From NCBI GenBank assembly GCA_937990735.1, contig CALKQT010000096.1, positions 1 through 57,547 of the forward strand: DNA of 57,547 nt, in the 5' to 3' direction. The first letter of the stretch is position 1. Each line of letters opens with the position of its first letter. Under the pieces are notes generated by a model. That model was not told the origin of the DNA, searched no databases, and was given only the letters and a program-made list of their open reading frames with translations. Both the position numbers and the translations under genes were made by a program. This document shows, in pieces, positions 34,977 to 43,386 of the stretch. This stretch comes from an uncultured Campylobacter sp. (lineage in GTDB: Bacteria > Campylobacterota > Campylobacteria > Campylobacterales > Campylobacteraceae).

Positions 34977-35406
34977 CTTCCTGCGCGTAGTCGTCCGCCA
35001 GCTCGCGGTAAAATTCGTTGTTTAAATCAGCAAGCAGCGCAATCGCTTCAAGCGAGCAAGGCGCCTCAAGCGCGGCAAGGGCGGTTAAAATTTCTTCAAA
35101 TTTAACGATGTCGTCCGCGACTTTGATTGGCTCCCATGAGCCCGCGCCGTGATAGGCAAAATACACTGGCGAGGCGTCGCCTAGCGCAAAATCGACAAAA
35201 AACGGATCGTCCATGCCGTTACGCGCGATGACCCGCCAGCTCTTGCGCCACTGCCCAGACGTATCGTCCGCTAGCTCCTCGCCCGTTTTGCGGTTAGCGA
35301 GCCTATACCCCTCCTGAAAACTCTCAAACTCGCCCTCGTCGGGGTAGAAAAAAGGCAGCAAAATGCACTCTGAAACGATACGCTTGCGGATAAAATTTCG
35401 GATCAA
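34948..35406 (-). CDS. SMI1/KNR4 (SUKH)-like protein
   Basis: A 152-residue soluble acidic protein. LGDASPVYFAYHGAGSWEPIKVADDIVKFEEIL resembles the C-terminal half of SUKH domains, where a strand is followed by a substrate-side loop and helix. SUKH proteins are often immunity proteins. The start is TTG 35406 with a weak SD; the frame has no better choice. It partners the L7/L12-like gene that overlaps its end. No toxin gene is nearby. Confidence 0.55.
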   Translation of the reverse strand: MIRNFIRKRIVSECILLPFFYPDEGEFESFQEGYRLANRKTGEELADDTSGQWRKSWRVIARNGMDDPFFVDFALGDASPVYFAYHGAGSWEPIKVADDIVKFEEILTALAALEAPCSLEAIALLADLNNEFYRELADDYAQEDEAREEAGI

Positions 35407-35563
35407 ATCGGGGATTTACACGGCTCGGCCTTTGAGTTAAATTTGAGCGAATTTTAGCAGAGTTTTTACTCCGCGCAAAATTGTATGTTCAAATTTGACG
35501 AATGCGAAAGAAAGTAAATTTACGCTCAAATTCAACAAATTACAAATTTGAGCATAAAAAGAC
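35407..35563. other. AT-rich intergenic flank with hairpin
   Basis: Contains a perfect 9-base inverted repeat, GCTCAAATT (35524-35532) and AATTTGAGC (35545-35553), immediately before the first tandem structured unit. No gene. Confidence 0.5.
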
Positions 35564-35690
35564 AAGCGGAAGTATCGCGAGATGATTTTGAGAGTTGTGC
35601 AGAAATTTTAAGTCAAGGCTAGACAAAGTAGTCTGCTGCAGACTTAAAATTTCAAATCTCTCTCAAAAGCACTCGCGAGACGACGCGCCA
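35564..35690. repeat. Structured tandem unit A
   Basis: Starts AAGCGGAAGTAT and ends GACGACGCGCCA, as does unit B. Inside, three nested helices: CGCGAG with CTCGCG, TTTTGAGAG with CTCTCAAAA, and GAAATTTTAAGTC with GACTTAAAATTTC. The apex is AAGGCTAGACAAAGTAGTCT, where AGAC pairs with GTCT, followed by GCTGCAG. The strand that is transcribed, if any, is unknown. It lies in the 3' flank of reductase copy 2. Confidence 0.75.
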
Positions 35691-35702
35691 CCAGAAAAAC
35701 GT

Positions 35703-35828
35703 AAGCGGAAGTATTTTAAGATGGATTTGAATGTTGCGACGAAAATTTCGTCCCAAGACTAGGCAATTAGCCTGTCGCAGGGCGAAATTTTCTAGCTCAT
35801 TCAAAGACGCTTAAAAGACGACGCGCTA
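35703..35828. repeat. Structured tandem unit B (covarying copy of A)
   Basis: The same ends and apex as unit A, but all helix sequences differ: TTTAAG pairs with CTTAAA, TTTGAATG with CATTCAAA, and GAAAATTTCG with CGAAATTTTC. The apical hairpin is AGGC/GCCT instead of AGAC/GTCT. The internal-loop bases ATGG and TTGCGAC correspond to ATGA and TTGTGCA in A. Distance between unit starts is 139 bases. Confidence 0.75.
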
Positions 35829-35832
35829 AATT

Positions 35833-38280
35833 TTATAGCGACTGCAAAATTTTAGGTTTACCAAACGCCGTAATCGGCTTAATCTCCCCCTTAAATTTCT
35901 CGATTTGAGCAAGCACGGTGTGAGCCGAATTGCTTTGCGCGAGACTTGACGTGCCTTTATCAAACGTAAGCACGTTTACGCAGCCGTGCTGGCAGAGGCT
36001 CTTCTCACCCCAAACCTCGGGATCGTACCACGCGCCCTCGCAGATCGCTGCGACGCGCTCAGGCACGATGTCGGTGACGAGCACGCCCGCTAAAATTTCA
36101 CCGCGATCGTTGAAAACGCGCACGATGTCGCCGTTCGCAAGCCCGCGCGCTTCGGCATCTTTTGTATTTATGAGCACCGGCTCTCTGCCGCTAACCTCGG
36201 CAAAATTCCTAATGATCGAGTTATTTAGCTGGCTGTGTAAGCGGTAGCGAGAGTGCGGGCTTACGATGTGAATCGGGTATTTCGCCGTCTTTTTCGCATC
36301 CCCCAGCCACTCTTTAGGTTCAATCCAAGTAGGCATCGGCGGGCAGTCGGCATAGCCCATCTTAGCGATTACTGGCGAGTAAAGCTCGATCTTGCCGGAT
36401 GGGGTGCCTAGGCGGTTTTTGGCGGGATTTTCTCGGAATGCCGCAAGGCGCGTGTATAGCGCGCTGCTCTCGTCGTCCTTTTCAAAGCGCACGAAGCCCT
36501 TGTCGTAAAATTCCTCAAAGCTAGGCATCGTTATATTTAGGCCTTTAGCTTGCTCTACGGCATCGGCGTAGAATTCCTTCATCCATCCTAACTCATCCTT
36601 GCCCTCGCTAAAAACCTCGCCGTATCCCCAGCGCTTGCAGATCTGCTCGCAGATCCAAAAGTCGCTCTTACTCTCGCCCATCGGCTCGATTGCGGGCCTG
36701 TAAGCGACTATATATTCGCCAGTAGCGCCGGTTTGATTGATGTCGTTGCGCTCGACCTCGACGGCCACCGGAAGCACGATGTCGCTAAGCCTCGCCGTGC
36801 TCGTCCAGTAAGGCTCGGCGGTGATAACGGTGTCGAGCTTACGCCACTGCTTGACGATGTTGTTTACGTCTTGATGGCGCGTAAACATCGATCCGCACGC
36901 CATATAAGCAACCCTCATATGCGGCAGCTTGATTTTAGTGCCGTCGTAATCGATCTCCTTGCCCGGATGCTCTAGCGCCTCGATGCTGCGAGAGGACGGG
37001 ATAGTAATGTTTTTCGCACTTTTCCAAGGCGCAGAGCCCGTGTTTTCGTATTTTTCATCTATACGAGTGCTAAGCCCCTTTAAAATCGGAGCCACTTTAT
37101 TCGTAGCGCCCGCAGAGCCGTAGCCTAGACTAAATTCAAAGCCGAGCCCCTCCTTGCCGATATATCCTAGCATCGCATTAAGCGCCACGAGCGCCCAGAA
37201 AGGCTGCTCGCCGTGATCGGCGCGCTGCAAACCGCGACCGATTAAAATCGTGCTCGGCTCCTTTGCAAGCGCCGTAGCAAATTTCGCAATAGCGTCCTCG
37301 TTAAGCCCGCAAATTTTGCTCGCCCAAGCGGCGTCCTTTACGATTTTATCGCTCTCGCCTAGAAAATACGCTTTAAATTTATTAAATCCGACGGTGTATT
37401 TTTTGATAAATTCTTCGTCGTAGAGGTTGTTCGTAAACAGATAATGGCACATACCGATGATGAGCGCGGTGTCGGTGTTCGGGCGCACAATGATATCTTC
37501 GCTGCCAAAGTAGCGCGCGGTGTCGTTTCTCATTACGTTTACGCTATAGGTTTTGATGCCCGATTTCTTAAGCTCTTGCATGCCGATATAACCGTCGTGC
37601 GTAGGCGGAATGGATGAAATTTGATTGGTTACCGCAGGATCAGTCGCCCAAAACACAACGTTTTTGGCGTTTTTGACGATCGCTTTCCACGTAGTAGGCG
37701 CGTCATAAACGGCGCTTGAGCCAAGCACGTGAGGCATGATGACGAGCCCCGCGCCGGTGGAGTAATCGCCGCTTTCCTCTACGTAACCGCCTAAAATTTT
37801 AAGCATTCGGTGCGCTACGGTGCGTCCCCAACCGATCTTGCCGCTACCGCCCCACCAGTAGCATTCGCCGTAGATCGCCTCGGCGCCGTATTTGTCGAAA
37901 TTTTCTTTCAAAGCCTTCGCCGCTAGATCAAGCGCTACGTCCCAGCTAACGCGCACGAACTCCTCTTTGCCGCGCAGTTCGCTCTTCGCTGCGCCTTTTG
38001 CCTTCAGATAGCTTTTGCGCACCATCGGATAGAGCACGCGGTTTTCGTTTTGGATATTATCGGGCAAGCTGTAGTTCATCGTGTTTGGAAATTTATCGCC
38101 CTCAAATTCGCTTACCGAAACGATCTGTGACGAGTTTAAATTTAGCCAAAAAGGGCCGAATCTATTCGCGCCGAATACCTTTTTGTTATCGAAAATCGTC
38201 TGCGTGACCCCCTCGATCCTGCTAGCGCTAGCCGCGCTTGCGCCTAAAATCCCTGCCTTTAAAAAGTCTCGCCTTTTCAT
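35833..38280 (-). CDS. TorA/DorA-type molybdopterin S/N-oxide reductase, copy 2
   Basis: Paralogue of copy 1, 815 residues, with Tat signal KRRDFLKAGILGASAASA. The Mo-ligand block is GDYSTGAGLVIMPHV and the other family blocks are GLQRADHGEQPFWALVAL and GYIGKEGLGFEFSLGYGSAG. Copy 1 has GGMNAASVGV after the substrate loop, and this copy differs there, so substrates may differ. It lies 13 bases after the cytochrome gene. Regulated probably by the Crp/Fnr-type protein encoded upstream on the other strand, through the palindrome at 38915-38940. Confidence 0.92.
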   Translation of the reverse strand: MKRRDFLKAGILGASAASASRIEGVTQTIFDNKKVFGANRFGPFWLNLNSSQIVSVSEFEGDKFPNTMNYSLPDNIQNENRVLYPMVRKSYLKAKGAAKSELRGKEEFVRVSWDVALDLAAKALKENFDKYGAEAIYGECYWWGGSGKIGWGRTVAHRMLKILGGYVEESGDYSTGAGLVIMPHVLGSSAVYDAPTTWKAIVKNAKNVVFWATDPAVTNQISSIPPTHDGYIGMQELKKSGIKTYSVNVMRNDTARYFGSEDIIVRPNTDTALIIGMCHYLFTNNLYDEEFIKKYTVGFNKFKAYFLGESDKIVKDAAWASKICGLNEDAIAKFATALAKEPSTILIGRGLQRADHGEQPFWALVALNAMLGYIGKEGLGFEFSLGYGSAGATNKVAPILKGLSTRIDEKYENTGSAPWKSAKNITIPSSRSIEALEHPGKEIDYDGTKIKLPHMRVAYMACGSMFTRHQDVNNIVKQWRKLDTVITAEPYWTSTARLSDIVLPVAVEVERNDINQTGATGEYIVAYRPAIEPMGESKSDFWICEQICKRWGYGEVFSEGKDELGWMKEFYADAVEQAKGLNITMPSFEEFYDKGFVRFEKDDESSALYTRLAAFRENPAKNRLGTPSGKIELYSPVIAKMGYADCPPMPTWIEPKEWLGDAKKTAKYPIHIVSPHSRYRLHSQLNNSIIRNFAEVSGREPVLINTKDAEARGLANGDIVRVFNDRGEILAGVLVTDIVPERVAAICEGAWYDPEVWGEKSLCQHGCVNVLTFDKGTSSLAQSNSAHTVLAQIEKFKGEIKPITAFGKPKILQSL

Positions 38281-38293
38281 CTGATCTCCTTTA

Positions 38294-38860
38294 TCATTCA
38301 GGTTTTTTTGCGTTGTGTTGTAGATATTTTATGATCAAATTTAGCTCGTCGCCCTCGAGCGCTACGTAGTTTGCATTGATCATCTCTTGTAAATTTGCAG
38401 GCCACTGATTTGCCGTGAAGCTCTTTGGCTCATGCAGGCGGTGACACGCCGAGCAGATCTGCTCGTAGTTCGTCTTTGCCTCCGCATAAAGAGCCTTAGC
38501 GTCCTTAGCTACGGCATCCGAGCTGATCTCGTAAATCCCCTCGGCTTCGTACCAGATCTCGCCGTAATCATCCTCGAGCTTTTTACCCTTTTTAAAATTT
38601 GCTTCGGCTTCGTTTGTAAAAATCGCGTAAATTTCAGCCTCCTTCATATTTTTTTGGATCTGAAGCTGATAATTTTCGCTTACGACGCCTTTAATTTTAA
38701 TCTTGGCAACGCCGCCATCGCTGGATATCACCTCGATCGGTGTTAAAATTTCAGCCTCGCCGATTGCTTTGCCGTCTTGCGAGATCGTAGCGGTTTTAGA
38801 GATTACCTCTCCGCCGAAAAGCGAACACGCACAGATAAATGAGATAAAAATTTTCTTCAT
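38294..38860 (-). CDS. Monohaem c-type cytochrome, partner of reductase copy 2
   Basis: An exported 188-residue protein with a Sec signal (MKKIFISFICACSLFGG). The single haem site CSACH (about residue 137) is followed by FTANQWPANLQEMINAN, as in copy 1, with a candidate Met ligand. The N-terminal half also follows copy 1. It would supply electrons to the reductase encoded downstream. SD AAAGGAT at ATG 38860. First gene of a two-gene operon; no DsbB-like gene here. Confidence 0.88.
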   Translation of the reverse strand: MKKIFISFICACSLFGGEVISKTATISQDGKAIGEAEILTPIEVISSDGGVAKIKIKGVVSENYQLQIQKNMKEAEIYAIFTNEAEANFKKGKKLEDDYGEIWYEAEGIYEISSDAVAKDAKALYAEAKTNYEQICSACHRLHEPKSFTANQWPANLQEMINANYVALEGDELNLIIKYLQHNAKKPE

Positions 38861-38892
38861 AAAGTATCCTTTCTAGGTTGTCTTTAACGCGA

Positions 38893-38898
38893 ATTATA
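38893..38898 (-). promoter_or_regulatory. Predicted -10 box of Tor operon 2
   Basis: TATAAT on the minus strand. If it spans -12 to -7, the start is at 38886. No -35 box is visible, as expected of an activator-dependent promoter. Confidence 0.55.
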
Positions 38899-38914
38899 AA
38901 TCAAAGATAAATTT

Positions 38915-38940
38915 AAATTTGTCGCGATTGCGACGAATTT
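38915..38940. promoter_or_regulatory. Candidate Crp/Fnr-family operator
   Basis: AAATTTGTCGC, spacer GATT, GCGACGAATTT: 11-base arms with one mismatch. GTCGC-N4-GCGAC has the 5-4-5 geometry of the Crp/Fnr family. Its centre (38927.5) is -41.5 from the predicted start at 38886, the class II activator position. On the other side it sits about 60 bases before the regulator ORF, so autoregulation is possible. Confidence 0.65.
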
Positions 38941-38987
38941 ATCCTTTTTATGTAAAATTTACGTGAAATTTTATGCAAAGAGCTACT

Positions 38988-39569
38988 ATGATAGATAGAT
39001 TAAATAACGATTACAGCGAGAAATTCGACTTTTTAAGTAAGGAGCGGATTACTAAATTTAGGCGCGAAAGCTACGCTCACGGCGACGTGATCTACGCGCA
39101 GAAGTTTAAATTTATCATTCTGCTACGTGGTAGGGCGAAGCTAAATTGCTACGAAAACGGCAAGGAATTTATCTTTAGCTTCGTAAGAAGCGGCGCCTAC
39201 GTCTGCTTGGATAAAAACACGAGCCTTGAAATTTTAAGCGACTGCGAGACGCTGCAGATTAACATCTCGGAGCTTTTCGAGCTGCTCGGAGACGAGTTTG
39301 CAAGCTCAATCATAAACGCGCTTATCAAAAATATCTACTCGCAACGGATTTTAATTAAAGAGATCGTTTTTGCGAAAATTCAGACGCGGATTTTAAATTT
39401 CTTAAATCGCATCGCAAACGCAGATAAGATCGTGGAGCTTCCCTTTAATATAATGACGCTTGCAAGCCTGCTCGGCGCGCCTCGCCAAAACGTCTCTCAA
39501 GCGATTACGAAGCTAGTAAATGACAAAAAGATCGTGAAATTAAAAGGAAATAGAATTAAAATTTTGTAG
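38988..39569 (+). CDS. Crp/Fnr-family transcription regulator
   Basis: A 193-residue protein: cyclic-nucleotide-binding-like beta-roll (about 20-110, e.g. YAHGDVIYAQKFKFIILLRGRA), dimer helix (about 115-135) and HTH (LASLLGAPRQNVSQAITKL, about 157-175). In the recognition helix, E. coli Crp Arg180-Glu181-Arg185 correspond to Arg-Gln-Gln, so an unusual site is expected. No Fnr-type Cys cluster. Divergent from the Tor operon 2, whose promoter holds a matching palindrome. ATG 38988 has AAAGAG; an upstream in-frame ATG (38973) has no SD. Confidence 0.88.
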   Translation: MIDRLNNDYSEKFDFLSKERITKFRRESYAHGDVIYAQKFKFIILLRGRAKLNCYENGKEFIFSFVRSGAYVCLDKNTSLEILSDCETLQINISELFELLGDEFASSIINALIKNIYSQRILIKEIVFAKIQTRILNFLNRIANADKIVELPFNIMTLASLLGAPRQNVSQAITKLVNDKKIVKLKGNRIKIL

Positions 39570-39711
39570 TTTGAATCTCGCGGCGGATCTAAATTTAAAT
39601 ATAAAAGGCTATTTTGAGCAAAACCGCCTAGTAAAAAGGGCTAAAAACCAAAATGGAATTAGCCCTAAATTTAGCTTATTTGCAAAGCTTATGTGTGCTA
39701 CAAAGCTGCGT

Positions 39712-40119
39712 TTAAAAAATCGAGCCTCTGCTTGCGGGTCGCAACGGATCGTCTCCAAAGCGGTTGCCTCCGTTAATGCCTTGCTGGATAAAAAATACGA
39801 TCAATACGATCGAACCTATTATCGGGACAAAAATTAACAGATAAAACCAGCCGCTTCTATCGGTATCATGCAGACGCCTTACCGCCACGGCGATAGAAGG
39901 TAAAAGTATTGCCAATAAAAAGATTGAGTTAATGAAACCGATCATTCTACCGGAACTCGTAACGGCATAGGTGCCTAAAAAGCCGTCCAATACTAACGTT
40001 ACGATTCCTAAAAGTGCCGCAAATAATGCAAACCACCAGTACTCTGAACGTGGTGCACGCCCCTCAAAATTGCAATAATTCTCTTTGAGACAAGTGCGAA
40101 TAGACTCCATAAAAGTCAT
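39712..40119 (-). CDS. DUF805 membrane protein, copy 2
   Basis: Paralogue of the 31847 gene, 135 residues. It shares the start MTFMES(V/I)(Q/R)TC and the block RRLHDTDRSGWFYLL, with about three helices between. Several stretches of DNA are almost identical to copy 1. SD AGGAG upstream of ATG 40119. Monocistronic; function unknown. Confidence 0.9.
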   Translation of the reverse strand: MTFMESIRTCLKENYCNFEGRAPRSEYWWFALFAALLGIVTLVLDGFLGTYAVTSSGRMIGFINSIFLLAILLPSIAVAVRRLHDTDRSGWFYLLIFVPIIGSIVLIVFFIQQGINGGNRFGDDPLRPASRGSIF

Positions 40120-40417
40120 CTCAAACTCCTTTTGAAAAAATAAGGTAAATTATATAACGACGGGGCTTAAATTTGTCCTTTATATCGATTAAATTTTAAA
40201 ATTTACCTCCGCCGCCGCGCTGTCTGGCAAATACATTAAAATTTATCTCGAATAGACTCAATAGCGAGCTGTTTTATAAGCGGAGGAGGGTAGGTTAGGC
40301 GGAACAAATTTTGCTTTTTCGCTCGCGTTAAATGACAAAGTAGGGCGGCTGCGACTGGCGCAATTATAATAGCGATTTTATCCGCTTGACACGCCGTAGC
40401 TGCTCAAATTTTAAAAT

Positions 40418-41374
40418 TTACTTCTCTTTGCGGCTTAAAATTTTAGAAATTTTTGCAGCGTCGTAAGTTTTTGCCTGCGCTTTTAGAAACTCGCAAAGCT
40501 CCTTCTGCTCGCACAGACCGCGCGAGAGCAGAAATTTCGCCGTCATCTCGTCATCCAGCACCACAGCTACTTTGATAAGTATTTCGATCTCCTTTTTATC
40601 GATGCTCGCAAAGCTTTGAAATTTTAAAATTTCCTCCAAATAGCGTAATCTCCCGTCGCGGAATTCTTTAAATTTGGCGCCCGCGGCAAACTCCCTCGCG
40701 GCAAGCGGCAGCGCCTCCTTATATCCGAGAATAGAAACGTTGTTGTCGCTTAGAAATATTAATTCGCTGCCCGCAACCGAGCTGACCACGTCTTTCGTAT
40801 CTCGCGCGCCGTTTGCAATCAAAAACTTAAATGCCTCGAAATTATCGTTTGCCGCGGCATCTCGCAGCAGCCCGCTAGCCTTGATGTCCGCGCCGTTTCG
40901 CACCAAAAGCTCTAAAAGCCGCATCGCATCGGCTTTATCAAAATGGTAAAGCTTCGCTATCTCGCTGCTAAATTTCGAGCCGAAAAAGATCGCGAGCTTT
41001 AGCGGCGAGAAATAACCGCCGTCTCCGCCGTAATTGAGATTTGGTTTAAATTTAAGGATTTTTTCTATCCGCTCGAAGTCAAATTTTGAATTTCGCAGCA
41101 CCTTCGGATTAAAAATGAAAGCGGTGAAAATTCTATCTTTAAACTCTCCGAAATCCTCGTCGATCCTGCCCCTGTTTTGCGCCGCGAATTCTAAAAGCGC
41201 ATCCAACCCCGCATCTATCTGCTCGTCGCTAGCATTTTCATCGTAAAAAATTTCAAAATTTGGCTGCGGCAAATTTGACGCCACCTGCTGCGTAGTAGAA
41301 GCCGCCGCATCCTCTTTAGCGGCGCCGAAAGCGCAGCCCGCAAGTAAAAGCCACAAAAAGATAAAATTTTTCAT
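40418..41374 (-). CDS. Ankyrin-repeat-like lipoprotein
   Basis: A 318-residue protein with a lipobox (MKNFIFLWLLLAGC), so a lipidated Cys at residue 14. The body is helical and holds ankyrin-like units: MRLLELLVRNGADIKASGLLRDAAANDNFEAFKFLIANGA (about 165-205) and DDEMTAKFLLSRG. Cys residues near the end may form a disulfide. I choose ATG 41374 with GAGGGCG upstream; the open frame extends 27 codons further without an SD. Likely periplasmic protein-binding role; ligand unknown. Confidence 0.7.
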   Translation of the reverse strand: MKNFIFLWLLLAGCAFGAAKEDAAASTTQQVASNLPQPNFEIFYDENASDEQIDAGLDALLEFAAQNRGRIDEDFGEFKDRIFTAFIFNPKVLRNSKFDFERIEKILKFKPNLNYGGDGGYFSPLKLAIFFGSKFSSEIAKLYHFDKADAMRLLELLVRNGADIKASGLLRDAAANDNFEAFKFLIANGARDTKDVVSSVAGSELIFLSDNNVSILGYKEALPLAAREFAAGAKFKEFRDGRLRYLEEILKFQSFASIDKKEIEILIKVAVVLDDEMTAKFLLSRGLCEQKELCEFLKAQAKTYDAAKISKILSRKEK

Positions 41375-41543
41375 ATCGCCCTCGCTTAAATTTTGCGCGA
41401 TTATATCAAATCTAAGGCTAAATTTAATGGCGCCTTGAAATTTCATAAAAAGCAAACGGCAAATAAATTTAGCCTAAAAAAGCGCCTTTTGATCTTAATT
41501 TCGCTAGAATTAGCCGTAAATAACCTAAACAAAGGAGCAGCAA

Positions 41544-42347
41544 ATGAAACTACTTTTTACTTTGATCTTGCTTTGTGCGGGGCTTTTTGCAAACACGTTG
41601 CAAGAGATCAGAAATAGTGGCGTCATCAGAGTCGGCGTCAGAGACGGCAGACCGCCTTTTAGCGAGATTAGCGGTGGTAAATTTGAAGGTTTTGAGATCG
41701 AGCTTGCCAATGCGATCGCAAAGGCGATTTTCGGTGCCAAACAAGGCGAAGTGCAGTTTGTCTCTCTAAACGCCGCCGATCGCGTCTCGTATCTAGTCAA
41801 TAATAAAGTCGATATAGTCGCAGCTACCTTCGTCATCGATTCGGCGCGTAAAAATCACGTGGACTTCTCGATGCCGTATTTTTCGACCAATCTCGGCGTG
41901 TTAACTCGCAAAGCAGACGCCATCAAAGATATATCGCGTTTGCGCGATATAAGGCTCATCACTGAAGAGGGCACGACCGTAGATGATTACCTCAAAAAAG
42001 AGAAATTTAGCAACGTAAGCTACTGCAAAAGCACAAGTGAATGCTACGCGATGATCCGAGACGGCAAAGCTGACGGATACATAAACCTTAATATCACGGT
42101 GCTAGCCTACGCCGTCGTGGACGATACGCTCGAAGTGCCGTTTCAAAACTTCGGCAAACCCGATTTCATCGGTATCGGAGTGCAAAAAGGCAACAAAGAG
42201 TTACTTGATTTCATCAACGCAGAGCTTGTCAAGCTAAGCAAAGATGGCTTTTTCAAAAAGGCTTATCAGAATACCTTCGAGCCTTTTTACCGCGGTACGG
42301 CGGATAAAAAATACTTCCTTTTAGATGGAATTTATGACTTGCTATAA
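41544..42347 (+). CDS. SBP_bac_3 amino-acid-binding protein, orphan copy 1
   Basis: Periplasmic receptor, 267 residues, Sec signal MKLLFTLILLCAGLFA and no lipobox. Family blocks: VIRVGVRDGRPPFSEI, FEGFEIELANAIAKAIFG, VDIVAATFVIDSARKNHVDF (Asp and Arg for the amino acid). A Cys pair in YCKSTSECYAM lies near residue 155. No permease or ATPase adjoins, so it may share a transporter from elsewhere or have a chemoreceptor role. Peb1-like by pattern. SD AAAGGAG at ATG 41544. Confidence 0.88.
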   Translation: MKLLFTLILLCAGLFANTLQEIRNSGVIRVGVRDGRPPFSEISGGKFEGFEIELANAIAKAIFGAKQGEVQFVSLNAADRVSYLVNNKVDIVAATFVIDSARKNHVDFSMPYFSTNLGVLTRKADAIKDISRLRDIRLITEEGTTVDDYLKKEKFSNVSYCKSTSECYAMIRDGKADGYINLNITVLAYAVVDDTLEVPFQNFGKPDFIGIGVQKGNKELLDFINAELVKLSKDGFFKKAYQNTFEPFYRGTADKKYFLLDGIYDLL

Positions 42348-42573
42348 AAGCGAGCTAGGAATTAAAATATAAAATTTATCGCAGGTAGCTTGTATAACTA
42401 ATAAATCTTGGGATTTAAAATTTTTCAAATTCGCTAAATTTTAAATCCCCACTTCGCCCCTAAATTTCAAACCTGCATACACGCGGTGATTGAATTTTAA
42501 ACCGCTTGTATTTATTTTCTCTAAAATATATAGTGCTATAATTATTTTAAAACTAAAAAGTAGGGGGCTTTTT

Positions 42574-43386
42574 ATGAGATTACTTTTTATTTTAGCCTTA
42601 TTTTGCGCTAGCATTTTTGCAAATACACTAGATGAAATCAGGCAGGCAGGGGTTATCAGAGTGGGCGTGCGCGAAGGTCGTCCGCCACTAAGCGAGTCTA
42701 ATAACGGCAAGTTTGAGGGCTTTGAAATCGAGCTTGCTAGCTCGATCGCCAAAGACATTTTCGGCGATAAAAAAGGCGAAGTGCAGTTCATAGCCGTAAC
42801 CGCGGGCGATAGAATCCCGTTTTTGAAAAATAACAAGGTCGATATGGTCATCGGCACCTTTATGATTACGCAAGAGCGTAAGAAGCAGGTGGATTTCTCG
42901 CTGCCTTATCTATCGGTAAATTTTGGCATCGTAACGCGTAAAGAGGATCAAGTAAAGGACTTCGCACAGGTTCGCGATATGAGAATTTCGATCGAAAAAA
43001 ATCCCAACGGCTCGATGACCGAGCGCTATTTGCGCAAAGAGAAATTTAGCAATTTAGTTTACTGCAAAAATACCTCCGAGTGCTACGCGATGATGAAGGA
43101 CGGCAGAGCCGACGGCTACGCCAACGACAACATCATCGTCCTAGCCTACGCCGTCGTGGACGATACGCTCGAAGTGCCGTTTAAAAACCTAGGCGCGGCG
43201 GAATTCTTAGGCGTCGGCGTGCAAAAAGGCAATCAAAGCCTGCTTGATTTCATCAATGCCGATCTAATTAAGCTAAGCAAAGAGGGCTTTTTCAAAAAGG
43301 CTTATGAGGACACCTTCGAGCCATTTTACCGCGGCACGGCGGATAAAAAATACTTCCTGCTAGACGGAATTTACAACATGCTTTAG
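42574..43386 (+). CDS. SBP_bac_3 amino-acid-binding protein, orphan copy 2
   Basis: Tandem paralogue of the gene before it, 270 residues, with signal MRLLFILALFCASIFA. It shares long blocks with copy 1, and the DNA encoding LAYAVVDDTLEVPF is identical over about 40 bases, pointing to recent duplication or gene conversion. The Cys pair YCKNTSECYAM is kept. Starting ATG 42574 has TAGGGGG upstream; the open frame upstream of it is not coding-like. No transporter partners follow. Confidence 0.88.
   Translation: MRLLFILALFCASIFANTLDEIRQAGVIRVGVREGRPPLSESNNGKFEGFEIELASSIAKDIFGDKKGEVQFIAVTAGDRIPFLKNNKVDMVIGTFMITQERKKQVDFSLPYLSVNFGIVTRKEDQVKDFAQVRDMRISIEKNPNGSMTERYLRKEKFSNLVYCKNTSECYAMMKDGRADGYANDNIIVLAYAVVDDTLEVPFKNLGAAEFLGVGVQKGNQSLLDFINADLIKLSKEGFFKKAYEDTFEPFYRGTADKKYFLLDGIYNML

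Noticed and set aside
35564..35828. CRISPR array, integron attC or glycine-type tandem riboswitch
   Set aside because: Only two units, no spacers or cas genes; no GTTRRRY/RYYYAAC boxes; no glycine aptamer core or regulated gene downstream.
39571..39837. 88-codon open frame after the Crp/Fnr gene
   Set aside because: Overlaps the start of the DUF805 gene on the other strand and lacks an SD.
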